Shown here: positions 1 through 6,099 of the stretch, piece after piece
Layout of the letters: each line of letters opens with the position of its first letter
How positions within the stretch are numbered: the stretch's first letter is position 1
Assembly: GCA_905206195.1 (NCBI GenBank)
Contig: CAJLGN010000098.1
Location: 1 to 6,119 of the forward strand
Direction: 5' to 3'
Source: an uncultured Roseburia sp.
GTDB taxonomy: Bacteria; Bacillota; Clostridia; Lachnospirales; Lachnospiraceae
DNA: 6,119 nucleotides
Program-made: the position numbers and the translations under genes
Notes under the pieces: generated by a model
Told to the model about the DNA's origin: nothing
Seen by the model: only the letters and a program-made list of their open reading frames with translations
The model's database searches: none

Positions 1-87
1 CCTATGCAAAAGGGAGATTGTCCTATGCCCGCCGCTTGCTCTAAATTCCACCGCGCGCCGTCTCGTAAAACAAACTGCAGCCCACAC

Positions 88-128
88 AAAAAAGGCAGCG
101 TACGCTGCCAAAAACAGAGTACGCCGCC
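88..128 (-). terminator. Rho-independent terminator closing the protease/DUF3221 unit
   Basis: A perfect 16-base palindrome (GGCAGCGTACGCTGCC, 94-109) is followed on the minus strand by six T residues (88-93), just past the stop codon at 135. It can fold as a 6-bp stem with a GTAC loop. Alternatively, 119-128 (GGCGGCGTAC on the minus strand) can pair with the distal arm at 94-103 through 10 bp with one G-U pair, giving a longer stem before the same T tract. Either fold makes a plausible intrinsic terminator for transcription coming from the right. Confidence 0.8.
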
Positions 129-134
129 ATTCCG

Positions 135-470
135 CTAACGAAGTATTTTTTTTATTTTGCATGCCGTAATCTGCATCGGATCTGTTTCTGCTATCTCACC
201 GGAAAACCAAATTTTTATGGCATCTCCGACGGACAGACTTTTTATTTCTTCTCCAATCCCATCGGCTGCAAAGGTTACCCTGTACACTCCACCTACATCA
301 TCCTGAAACAACAGGCTCTCTTCGCGGATTTCCAAAATGATTCCTTCTATTGTTGCTTCCCGTCTCCCACCGTCTCTCCCCGCCCACTCACACTGCATGA
401 GCACAATACATCCAAAAAGCAATGCGATGACAACCGGGAATACAATCATTCTTTTCCTTTTAGTTTGCAT
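135..470 (-). CDS. Small DUF3221-like lipoprotein or membrane-anchored protein
   Basis: The product is 111 residues. A basic N-terminus (KRKR) is followed by a hydrophobic stretch at about 8-26. A lipobox-like L-F-G-C ending at Cys21 suggests a lipoprotein; otherwise this is an uncleaved anchor. Residues about 39-111 form a beta-rich small domain whose 'VGDAIKIWFSGEIAETDP' stretch resembles the DUF3221/YobA-like family, which has no firm molecular function. The first 11 bases overlap the end of the protease gene, so the two are probably co-transcribed and translationally coupled. No good ribosome site precedes the ATG at 470. The second ATG (449, Met8) has AAAGGA five bases upstream and is a credible alternative start that leaves the hydrophobic segment at the very N-terminus. 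The gene is real by position and composition; the family call is from recall and moderate. Confidence 0.72.
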   Translation of the reverse strand: MQTKRKRMIVFPVVIALLFGCIVLMQCEWAGRDGGRREATIEGIILEIREESLLFQDDVGGVYRVTFAADGIGEEIKSLSVGDAIKIWFSGEIAETDPMQITACKIKKILR

Positions 471-1329
471 AATCGTTATCTTTTAACCAATTTACCAGCG
501 TGGGGGTAATTCTTCTGCTGTAATTCCCGCCATGTGTATGAATACCCACCGCCTGATTTCCATAGATGCCATTCTGGAAATATGTCGGTGAACCACTTTC
601 TCCACCGGCTGTGTCCGCGGTGTGCTGAAAACGGTTTGCTTTAATGTTGCTCACTGTTCCACCGCAAGTCCACATGTAAGATCCCGGTAAATCTGCAGGA
701 TATCCACTGACCGTTATCTCTGTGGTTCCCAGGCTGCTTCCGCTTGTTCCGTGCAGGCCAAACCAGCCCGTCGTATCACCAACATTGCTGTCCAACACGA
801 CAATACCATAATCCCACTCCGCTTCGCTGCCCGTATATTTCGTGTCCACATAATATTTTGTCATATTCGCTGTAATGGGCTTCGATGCGCCATTTCTTCC
901 CGGGTAGACAGTCACTGATTTCGCTTTGCTGGTGGGGGATTTCAAGCAGTGTCCCGCTGTCAGCATTGCATTCGGAGAAATCATAAAGCCAGTCCCCCGG
1001 TACTCCTCACCGACCTCCATCGTGATGCTCAAATACGCGATTCCGTAATAGGGGGACGCTGTTGTGTTCGTGATCTTCGTCCTCTCATCGCTTCCCCCTA
1101 TGATAGATCTGCCCAAAATCACGTCGGACGATGCTGTGTCAGCATCCATAGAGTATGTAGCAGTTGGGGACAAATTGACAATCCGTTCTGTGCCACGGAG
1201 GACATCCACCTCCAACAACTGTTCTACCTGGGCTGCTTCCGCGGCATTGCGCGGAACTTCCTCCGCAGAAACTGCCAAACTGCTAAGCAAAAATACCACC
1301 GTACTGACAAGTGCAACTACTTTTTTCAT
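460..1329 (-). CDS. Secreted V8-like glutamyl endopeptidase (trypsin-fold serine protease, S1B type)
   Basis: The 289-residue preproprotein is expected to be exported and to cleave proteins after Glu, less often Asp. It has a signal peptide (1-22, cut after AVSA), a propeptide of about 50 residues, then a mature region starting near 'SIIGGSDERTKITNTTASPY' (75-94), which closely resembles the mature start of Bacillus licheniformis glutamyl endopeptidase. The catalytic triad is visible: His127 in TAGHC, Asp173 in EWDYG, Ser245 in GGESGSP. His264 in VGIHTHGG matches the histidine that reads the P1 glutamate in this family. The usual partner of Cys128 (trypsin Cys42 position) is glycine (Gly112), and the only other cysteine in the mature part is Cys222. 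I chose the ATG at 1329 because an AGGAG lies seven bases upstream. An in-frame ATG at 1371 lies at the predicted transcription start and would precede the signal peptide with 14 polar residues. Function is well supported; exact specificity is inferred. Confidence 0.94.
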   Translation of the reverse strand: MKKVVALVSTVVFLLSSLAVSAEEVPRNAAEAAQVEQLLEVDVLRGTERIVNLSPTATYSMDADTASSDVILGRSIIGGSDERTKITNTTASPYYGIAYLSITMEVGEEYRGTGFMISPNAMLTAGHCLKSPTSKAKSVTVYPGRNGASKPITANMTKYYVDTKYTGSEAEWDYGIVVLDSNVGDTTGWFGLHGTSGSSLGTTEITVSGYPADLPGSYMWTCGGTVSNIKANRFQHTADTAGGESGSPTYFQNGIYGNQAVGIHTHGGNYSRRITPTLVNWLKDNDYAN

Positions 1330-1336
1330 ACGCCTT

Positions 1337-1341
1337 CTCCT
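1337..1341 (-). promoter_or_regulatory. Ribosome binding site that fixes the protease start
   Basis: The minus strand reads AAAGGAGAAGGCGT and then ATG (start 1329). The AGGAG core lies seven bases from the start codon. This favours 1329 over the in-frame ATG at 1371, which has no comparable site. Confidence 0.85.
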
Positions 1342-1380
1342 TTCAGAACTTGAACTTTGTGTCTTCTTCATTTTACCCCA

Positions 1381-1408
1381 AATATACCATTTTTCACTCT
1401 TATGTAAA
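1381..1408 (-). promoter_or_regulatory. Predicted sigma-A-type promoter for the protease gene
   Basis: On the minus strand TTTACA (1403-1408) and TATATT (1381-1386) are separated by 16 bases. Each hexamer differs from the TTGACA/TATAAT consensus at one position. Transcription would begin near 1374, giving a leader of about 45 bases before the protease ATG. The site lies downstream of the terminator at 1462-1506, so the protease and its partner can be transcribed separately from the signalling genes. This is a motif-only prediction. Confidence 0.6.
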
Positions 1409-1461
1409 AATTGTGGATTTCAACGTAAGAATTTCTGGTCCCCCTGTTTTATTTTGGGCAG

Positions 1462-1506
1462 AAAAATACCCTCCTGCACCGGTCTTCTCCGTGCAAAAGG
1501 GTATTT
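1462..1506 (-). terminator. Hairpin terminator after the agrD-like gene
   Basis: AAATACCCT (1464-1472, plus strand) pairs with AGGGTATTT (1498-1506) through 9 bp. After a 2x2 internal loop, TGCAC (1475-1479) pairs with GTGCA (1491-1495), leaving an 11-base loop. On the minus strand the stem runs into five T residues (1462-1466), some of them inside the stem. It begins about 20 bases beyond the AgrD stop, as expected for an operon terminator. The short T tract means termination may be partial. Confidence 0.7.
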
Positions 1507-1526
1507 CGGGGCGTGAAAACATCTTT

Positions 1527-1670
1527 TTATTTTTCAAACTTTCTGATGTTCTCCGGTTGCTTCGGCTGATGCAGAACATACATACACCTGCTGTCCACAG
1601 CCGCTTGCACTGATTTGCGTGCAACTTTCTCCAACAACTTTGCCGCCAAAACCTTGTCTCTTTTTTCCAT
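1527..1670 (-). CDS. agrD: AgrD-like cyclic (thiolactone) autoinducer peptide precursor
   Basis: This 47-residue ORF is short enough to be missed by length cut-offs. Its N-terminal half (1-26) is a basic, helix-prone leader (MEKRDKVLAAKLLEKVARKS at the start). Then comes Ser27-Arg28-Cys29-Met-Tyr-Val-Leu33, followed by His-Gln-Pro-Lys-Gln-Pro-Glu (34-40) and a charged tail ending at Lys47. Clostridial AgrD precursors share this plan. From memory, that of Clostridium perfringens has Cys-Leu-Trp-Phe-Thr followed by His-Gln-Pro-Glu-Glu-Pro. By analogy the signal is a five-membered thiolactone from Cys29 to Leu33, possibly with a short exocyclic tail. The leader is more charged than classic staphylococcal AgrD leaders. 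An optimal AGGAGG site lies eight bases upstream. The gene follows the GHKL kinase by 96 bases and precedes a terminator. AgrB, needed for processing, is not in this window. The family call is strong; the exact mature peptide is inferred. Confidence 0.9.
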   Translation of the reverse strand: MEKRDKVLAAKLLEKVARKSVQAAVDSRCMYVLHQPKQPENIRKFEK

Positions 1671-1678
1671 GATTTTTA

Positions 1679-1684
1679 CCTCCT
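1679..1684 (-). promoter_or_regulatory. Strong ribosome binding site of the agrD-like gene
   Basis: The minus strand carries a full AGGAGG, then TAAAAATC, then ATG (1670). This consensus site with eight-base spacing is good evidence that the small ORF is translated. It is clearly stronger than the site before the upstream kinase, which fits higher output of the peptide. Confidence 0.85.
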
Positions 1685-1765
1685 ATCACTTTATATTTAT
1701 ATGCCTCATGGCATCTATTTATTCCATAATTTTCCTCTTTTCCGCTAAAAAGCTGGAGCATCATG

Positions 1766-3061
1766 TCACTTTTCTCCGTACATCACCACGGACACCTGAA
1801 AGACACCTTCCTCCTCCCTGCCCTCAACCTGCCCGTGATAGTCCGCCACTGCCTGCTCCACGGATGCAAGACCAAATCCGTGATGCACAGTATCCCCCTT
1901 TAAAGTGAGAAACTTCCCCTCCCTGTTTCGTCTGGACTCACCATTATAAGGGTTGACAACGGTCAGAAAAAGCACCCCTTTGGCGTAGGATGCATCCAGC
2001 CGGACATACCGCTTTTGTGCCTCCACCTTTCTGCAGGCCTCCATCGCGTTCTCCAGCAGATTCCCGAATAGGATCGCAAGATGCCCGCTTTGAAACGGCA
2101 GGGATACCGGGAGGAAAACGGTTGCCTCCAGCGGGATCCCCTCCCTGCGGCAAAGCTTAAATTTGTGGTTCACAAGCGCATCCACCACAATATTCCCGCT
2201 GCGGGATACCTCCTTGGAACTGCCGGCGATTCCGTCATCCAAAAGCTCTCTGATATAGCGGGCGGCCCCCTCCCTGTCACAGGCGTCGATCATGCCTGCA
2301 ATTGCGGAAAGATGGTTTTTCATATCATGTCGGATCCGGCGCATTTCAAGATAGAGGCTTTCCCGCTCCTTTGCCTGCCTGCTGCACAGCTCCAGCTGCT
2401 GCTCGTACAGGCGATTCTTCTCCCGAATCTGTGCATCCTTACTCATCCACTCGTAAACTTCAAATACCACATAGCTGACAAGCAAAAGGATGACACTGGC
2501 AGAGACCGCAAACATGGCATACTCTTTATGGCTGAACGCAATCAAAAAAATATGGTGCATCAGATACACGCTGCAGATGGGAATCATAAGGACTGTCAAA
2601 AAATATTTGAGAGGAATATCCCTGTGGAGCTTCCCCTGCATATGCCACCCGACAATCACCGCGAGGATGAGCATACAGGTCTTTGAAATAACGCTCCCGG
2701 CCACCCACAGTTCCTCCCCGTCCAGGCCAAATACTTCAAGCAGAAGGATGACAATGATCTCCACCAGCATCCAGACGGTGCACACCAGAACGGAGAACAG
2801 GCATCGCCGCATCAGACTGCCCCGCCCAGAAAGAGAACTTATGAGCAGGACAAGCATAATATTTCCGATAAACAGCAGTTGCGAGGGCATCATGGGCAGA
2901 AACGCAAAGAACACCTGAAAGAGATAATAAATCCCCCAAGCCACGCACGACGGCACTGACTTCCACTGCGGATTAAAAAAAGCTTTCATGCACCTGTACA
3001 TGACGAGCAGATGCAGCAGGGACAGATGGAGATTCATCGGTTCCAGCGGGGTGGCGCTCAT
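1766..3061 (-). CDS. AgrC-like GHKL sensor histidine kinase, probable receptor for the cyclic peptide
   Basis: The product is 431 residues. It begins with about six hydrophobic segments (roughly 41-55, 61-77, 88-110, 121-140, 152-173 and 181-202), the multi-span peptide-sensing architecture of AgrC-type kinases. A linker helix (about 205-240) follows. The phosphoacceptor box RRIRHDMKNHL puts His245 in place. The ATPase domain shows an N-box (GNLLENAMEA, 333-342) and a glycine box (HGFGLASVEQ, 394-403), typical of the HATPase_c_5/GHKL class. It should autophosphorylate on binding the extracellular peptide and pass phosphate to the LytTR regulator. Its ATG overlaps that regulator's TGA (ATGA, 3058-3061), so translation is coupled; the ribosome site itself is weak. 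Met9 is a possible alternative start. The pairing with the agrD-like product is inferred from adjacency; it could also sense another peptide. Confidence 0.93.
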   Translation of the reverse strand: MSATPLEPMNLHLSLLHLLVMYRCMKAFFNPQWKSVPSCVAWGIYYLFQVFFAFLPMMPSQLLFIGNIMLVLLISSLSGRGSLMRRCLFSVLVCTVWMLVEIIVILLLEVFGLDGEELWVAGSVISKTCMLILAVIVGWHMQGKLHRDIPLKYFLTVLMIPICSVYLMHHIFLIAFSHKEYAMFAVSASVILLLVSYVVFEVYEWMSKDAQIREKNRLYEQQLELCSRQAKERESLYLEMRRIRHDMKNHLSAIAGMIDACDREGAARYIRELLDDGIAGSSKEVSRSGNIVVDALVNHKFKLCRREGIPLEATVFLPVSLPFQSGHLAILFGNLLENAMEACRKVEAQKRYVRLDASYAKGVLFLTVVNPYNGESRRNREGKFLTLKGDTVHHGFGLASVEQAVADYHGQVEGREEEGVFQVSVVMYGEK

Positions 3062-3798
3062 TCCACCACCGCCCTTCCACCTGCAATCTCGCAGAGCTGT
3101 TTTCTGACTTCCCGCTTCCGGTCCTCGCTGATTTTCAACTCCGTTTCTTCCCCTGCAAAAGACATGGTTACACCCGTAAAATTCATTTTCTTTATGTAAT
3201 CATAATTGACAAGAAAAGACTGGTGAATCCGCAAAAAATAGACACGGCTCCCCGCAAGCTCCTTTTCCACATCGTTTAGCTTTCCATAAAACTGCTCCTG
3301 CGTGCCGTCCGACAAAAAGATATGAATTACCCGGTTACAGCTCTCAAAATATGCGACGTTTCGCAGAACCACTTTGCGTATCTCCTTGTTGAAGGTAAAT
3401 TGGTAAAACGCCTCTGTTCTGCCAACACGCGCGCACGCTTCATGAAAATAACGGCGAAATCTGTCGACATCCAGCGGCTTTGAAAGAAAGCGGAACGGCT
3501 CCACCTCAAACAATTCCTTCAGATACTGCTCATATCCCGAAACATAGATCAACAATACCGAGCGGTCGATCTCCCGGATGCGGCGGGCAGCTTCGATCCC
3601 GTCGATCTGCCGCATCTCTATGTCAATGAAGATCATGTCATAGCGGTATCCCTTTTCCATATCAGCCAGCAGCGTACAGCCGTCCGAGAATACTTCCGTC
3701 TCCGTCCGCTTTCCCATCTCCTGGATCTCCTTGCGCACTGCAGTCTCAAGACTGCCGGCAAATGCACTGTCATCATCACATATCGCTATCCTCAGCAT
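3058..3798 (-). CDS. AgrA-like LytTR response regulator
   Basis: This 246-residue cytoplasmic transcription factor has an N-terminal receiver with the acidic pocket Asp8-Asp9-Asp10, phosphoacceptor Asp59 (IFIDIEM), switch Ser87 (YVSGYEQY) and Lys107 (FLSKPL). The LytTR DNA-binding domain covers about 138-240, with the family signature around 'VAYFESCNRVIHIFLSDG' and 'YFLRIHQSFLVNYDYIKKM'. All receiver key residues are present, so it looks functional. LytTR proteins bind pairs of short repeats upstream of target promoters. A GGAGGG-like site precedes the ATG at 3798. The gene starts 15 bases after the truncated YesN gene and its stop overlaps the kinase start, so regulator, kinase and pheromone form one cassette. 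I could not identify a convincing promoter immediately upstream, so it may be read from a promoter to the right or inside the YesN gene. Confidence 0.94.
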   Translation of the reverse strand: MLRIAICDDDSAFAGSLETAVRKEIQEMGKRTETEVFSDGCTLLADMEKGYRYDMIFIDIEMRQIDGIEAARRIREIDRSVLLIYVSGYEQYLKELFEVEPFRFLSKPLDVDRFRRYFHEACARVGRTEAFYQFTFNKEIRKVVLRNVAYFESCNRVIHIFLSDGTQEQFYGKLNDVEKELAGSRVYFLRIHQSFLVNYDYIKKMNFTGVTMSFAGEETELKISEDRKREVRKQLCEIAGGRAVVE

Positions 3799-3813
3799 TC
3801 TTCCCTCCCTCTT

Positions 3814-5202
3814 TTACAATTGCATGTCCATATACTTCGCGTTCCTCCCTCGGCCTCGCTCCAGACACCCCCGGAGCGCTCTCCTGTTTCCATCTTCTGA
3901 GAGATCCAGATAAAACTGCTCCGCCAACATCGCCAGCGTTATATTTTCATCATAATGCTTTAAAATATATAATTGGATTTCCTTTATCACCCCTTTTCCG
4001 AACTGTCCCTCATCCATAGAATCGAGTTGCCCTGCCGCAAATTCGAGATGCGTCTTCATGCACTCCCTCGAGCTGTGGGTACCATTGCACAAAAGAAGCT
4101 TCTCCAAAATCCCGTTTAGCTGTCCGTGCAGATCAACATCCTGTAGTTTTTTCGCCTGCAGGAAGTCATACAGCTCAATGAGGCACTGGATACAGGCCGT
4201 CTGAAACTGCATGACGGTGTTCGCCCTCCGCTCTAACTGCTCCAGCTTTTCATCCAGATGCCCTGGCGCCTGACTGCGCACCTGTGGATCGGTCAGCTCC
4301 TGTTTGATCTCAGCAATCCCCTCCTGCAACTCCGAAGAACTCTGGGAGAATAATTTTTCTACATTGCGATACCAGGCGAGCCCGCTTTTTTCTCCCGCCT
4401 TCTGATAGCGCAGCGCGCGTTCCGCCTCCAAAAATCCGATCCGCAAATCTTTGATCCCCTGCTTTGCCTTGCTGATCCCACACGCCCACTGCCCCCGCGC
4501 TTCATCCAGCTGTTGAAGAATTGACGTGAAGCTCTCTATCTCCGACTCAGTTTCATAGGGTATAATTGCAAACACCACATATACTTCATGATTCAAAAAG
4601 AAGGCGTCCGGCACAACCGCTTCGATCTCCGCGCGTATCCGCTCCTTTCGCTCCTGAATTTTTTCCGGCGTAATATCGCGGTTTAACAGTCCAAATGAAA
4701 TGTCATACCATCTGCTAATTGACGGCAGATTACAGTTTTCTGTCTCTGCCCTTCCATATCCTTTTGCAATCGATAAAAGGATCGCCTCAATTCGATTGCG
4801 CCTGATTTTTTCTGTGACTTCCTCCGACTCAAATGCCTCCCGCATCTCCGCGAGCAGACGCTCCACTTCTTTTAAATTCACCGGCTTGCTCAGGTCATCC
4901 ACCGCGCCATACCACAGCGCCTCCCTCGCATACGAAAACTCGCTAAATCCGCTCAGAACAACCGATTTGATTCCCGGGTATTCCTTTTTTAGAATCTGCA
5001 GCAATTCAAGACCCGTTTTTTCCGGCATCCTGATGTCCATAAAGACCACCTGCACCTCTATCTGATGGAGTAAAACCAGCGCTTCATCCACACTGCAGGC
5101 CGTTCCTGCCACCTCAAATCCATATTCCCGCCACTTTATAAATTGCGCTAATCCTCTGCATACAATCTCTTCATCATCGACTATCAGTACTTTGTATGCC
5201 AT
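3814..5202 (-). CDS. YesN-type response regulator, truncated in the AraC DNA-binding domain
   Basis: From the ATG at 5202 the product is 462 residues; an ATG at 5211 adds three. The second is preferred because family members begin just before the 'YKVLIVDDE' strand, although GGAGG spacing is 2 bases for 5211 and 11 for 5202, so neither is ideal. The receiver is intact: Asp9-Asp10-Glu11, phosphoacceptor Asp56 (FMDIRMP), Ser84 and Lys106 (DDLSKPV). The middle region carries the usual YesN features, such as 'ACGISKAKQGIKDLRIGFLEAERALRY' cut here as ACGIS...EAERALRY. Near the end 'ENITLAMLAEQFYL' opens an AraC-type helix-turn-helix. The following 30 residues do not continue it and the stop at 3814 removes the second helix-turn-helix. 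Complete relatives run to roughly 500-540 residues. DNA binding is therefore probably lost. Its cognate kinase gene overlaps its start and is also broken. Confidence 0.85.
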   Translation of the reverse strand: MAYKVLIVDDEEIVCRGLAQFIKWREYGFEVAGTACSVDEALVLLHQIEVQVVFMDIRMPEKTGLELLQILKKEYPGIKSVVLSGFSEFSYAREALWYGAVDDLSKPVNLKEVERLLAEMREAFESEEVTEKIRRNRIEAILLSIAKGYGRAETENCNLPSISRWYDISFGLLNRDITPEKIQERKERIRAEIEAVVPDAFFLNHEVYVVFAIIPYETESEIESFTSILQQLDEARGQWACGISKAKQGIKDLRIGFLEAERALRYQKAGEKSGLAWYRNVEKLFSQSSSELQEGIAEIKQELTDPQVRSQAPGHLDEKLEQLERRANTVMQFQTACIQCLIELYDFLQAKKLQDVDLHGQLNGILEKLLLCNGTHSSRECMKTHLEFAAGQLDSMDEGQFGKGVIKEIQLYILKHYDENITLAMLAEQFYLDLSEDGNRRALRGCLERGRGRNAKYMDMQL

Positions 5203-6099
5203 CTTTTTCATGTCCTCCCCCCAGTTTTGCCATGTCCTCCGAATGATTTCTTACCGGAAGCACAGTGCAGATGTCCGTCCCCCGCGCAGTCTGACTCGAG
5301 ATGCCAAGCCCGTATGTCCCCCCGTAATATAAACGGATTCTCCGGTTTACATTTCCAAGACCGATACTGCCCTCGCCGATCTCTCCCCGGCCAGAAATGT
5401 ATTTCCATCATTGTAGGCATGACGGCCATCCATCGCTCCCGAAAATGCGTCTAATTCAATATTCATGACCAGAATACCCAGAAAACTTCTGTCCGATGGG
5501 CATACACCGCGCTACACAGCGTCATGATATCCGGCAGACCATAAAAATCCTGTTCTGTTTTATAGAAGGATGTGGTCTGTTCCCCGGAGGCAAACCAGAC
5601 CGGATATCCCCTCTTTTCCTGCGGCTGCAGATAAAAATCCGATTTATAAAATTCGTCCAGATTGCGGATGGTCCCGCCGCGCCAAAACCCGTTTTTCTCT
5701 GTCATGTGGTATTGCTCCCGTCTGTATGGCATCTTTATTTTTTTCATAGATTTCCTGCGATAACTCGGACGGATCGTTCTTAAGCTGCGCGTTTTCCTGC
5801 AGAGCCCTTATGATATTTTCATCGTCATAAAACGCGAGCGCCATCTCCTCATACTCGCTCATGCTGTCCTCAATTTTCATCTCCACATTCTGGACCAACA
5901 GTGAAATATAACGGTTATTGTTCTGTCCGATCTCGGCTGCTTATTTATAAAAACTAAAAAAGGTCAAAAACATAGCCGATCCAACCAAAATCAGAATAAA
6001 CGCTGTATTTAACCTCCAAAAAATCCCCACTTTTCTGAGAATGATCTGTACGCTGCGATTCAAGCGGTGCACCGATCCCTCCCCTGTTTCTCTCCCCAT
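5174..6099 (-). pseudogene. Decayed YesM-type sensor histidine kinase with a large internal deletion
   Basis: The start is an ATG at 6099 with GAGGG five bases upstream. Reading on gives a basic N-terminus, one membrane segment ('LNTAFILILVGSAMFLTF'), then an in-frame TAA (5941-5943). The same frame resumes with 'AAEIGQNNNRYISLL' and the Cache-like sensor domain. The frame then shifts near an A7 run (5738-5744) to 'MPYRREQYHMTEKNGFW' and on to 'AVYAHRTEV'. It shifts back near a T4 run (5482-5485) to 'FLGILVMNIELDAF'. At about 5383-5395 the sensor domain jumps directly to the final ATPase motif, 'GSIGLGNVNRRIRLYYGG' and 'GTDICTVLPV', ending at the TGA at 5174-5176, 38 bases inside the YesN gene. 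The second membrane segment, HAMP, phosphoacceptor histidine and N-box are missing, roughly half the protein. It cannot be a working kinase. Some single-base shifts at homopolymers could be sequencing errors; the deletion could not. Confidence 0.9.

Noticed and set aside
4..138. Short plus-strand ORF (44 codons) with a GGGAG-like site
   Set aside because: It runs through the palindromic terminator and ends inside the opposite gene. It shows no recognisable features.
1400..1624. 74-codon minus-strand ORF across the terminator at 1462-1506
   Set aside because: It reads through the terminator hairpin in a different frame from agrD, with no ribosome binding site or family resemblance.
1701..1714. 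Small inverted repeat ATGCC-TCAT-GGCAT between kinase and agrD-like gene
   Set aside because: A 5-bp stem with no T tract is too small to call an operator or terminator, and I found no convincing promoter beside it.
1534..1764. 76-codon minus-strand ORF overlapping the agrD-like gene
   Set aside because: It runs in another frame over the AgrD gene and the spacer, has no ribosome site of its own and no recognisable motif. The AgrD frame has the consensus AGGAGG and family pattern.
2081..2686. 201-codon plus-strand ORF opposite the AgrC-like kinase
   Set aside because: It lies entirely antisense to a kinase with all catalytic boxes. Its residues mirror kinase codons and show no domain of their own.
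5208..5429. 73-codon minus-strand ORF starting MAVMPTMMEIHF
   Set aside because: It is an out-of-frame reading of the kinase remnant; the homologous ATPase sequence (GSIGLGNVNRRI) lies in a different frame.
5463..5747. 94-codon minus-strand ORF as an independent gene
   Set aside because: Its sequence is the middle of the YesM Cache-like domain, flanked by the rest of that domain in another frame. It is a fragment of the pseudogene, and its ATG sits in the A7 run where the frame changes.
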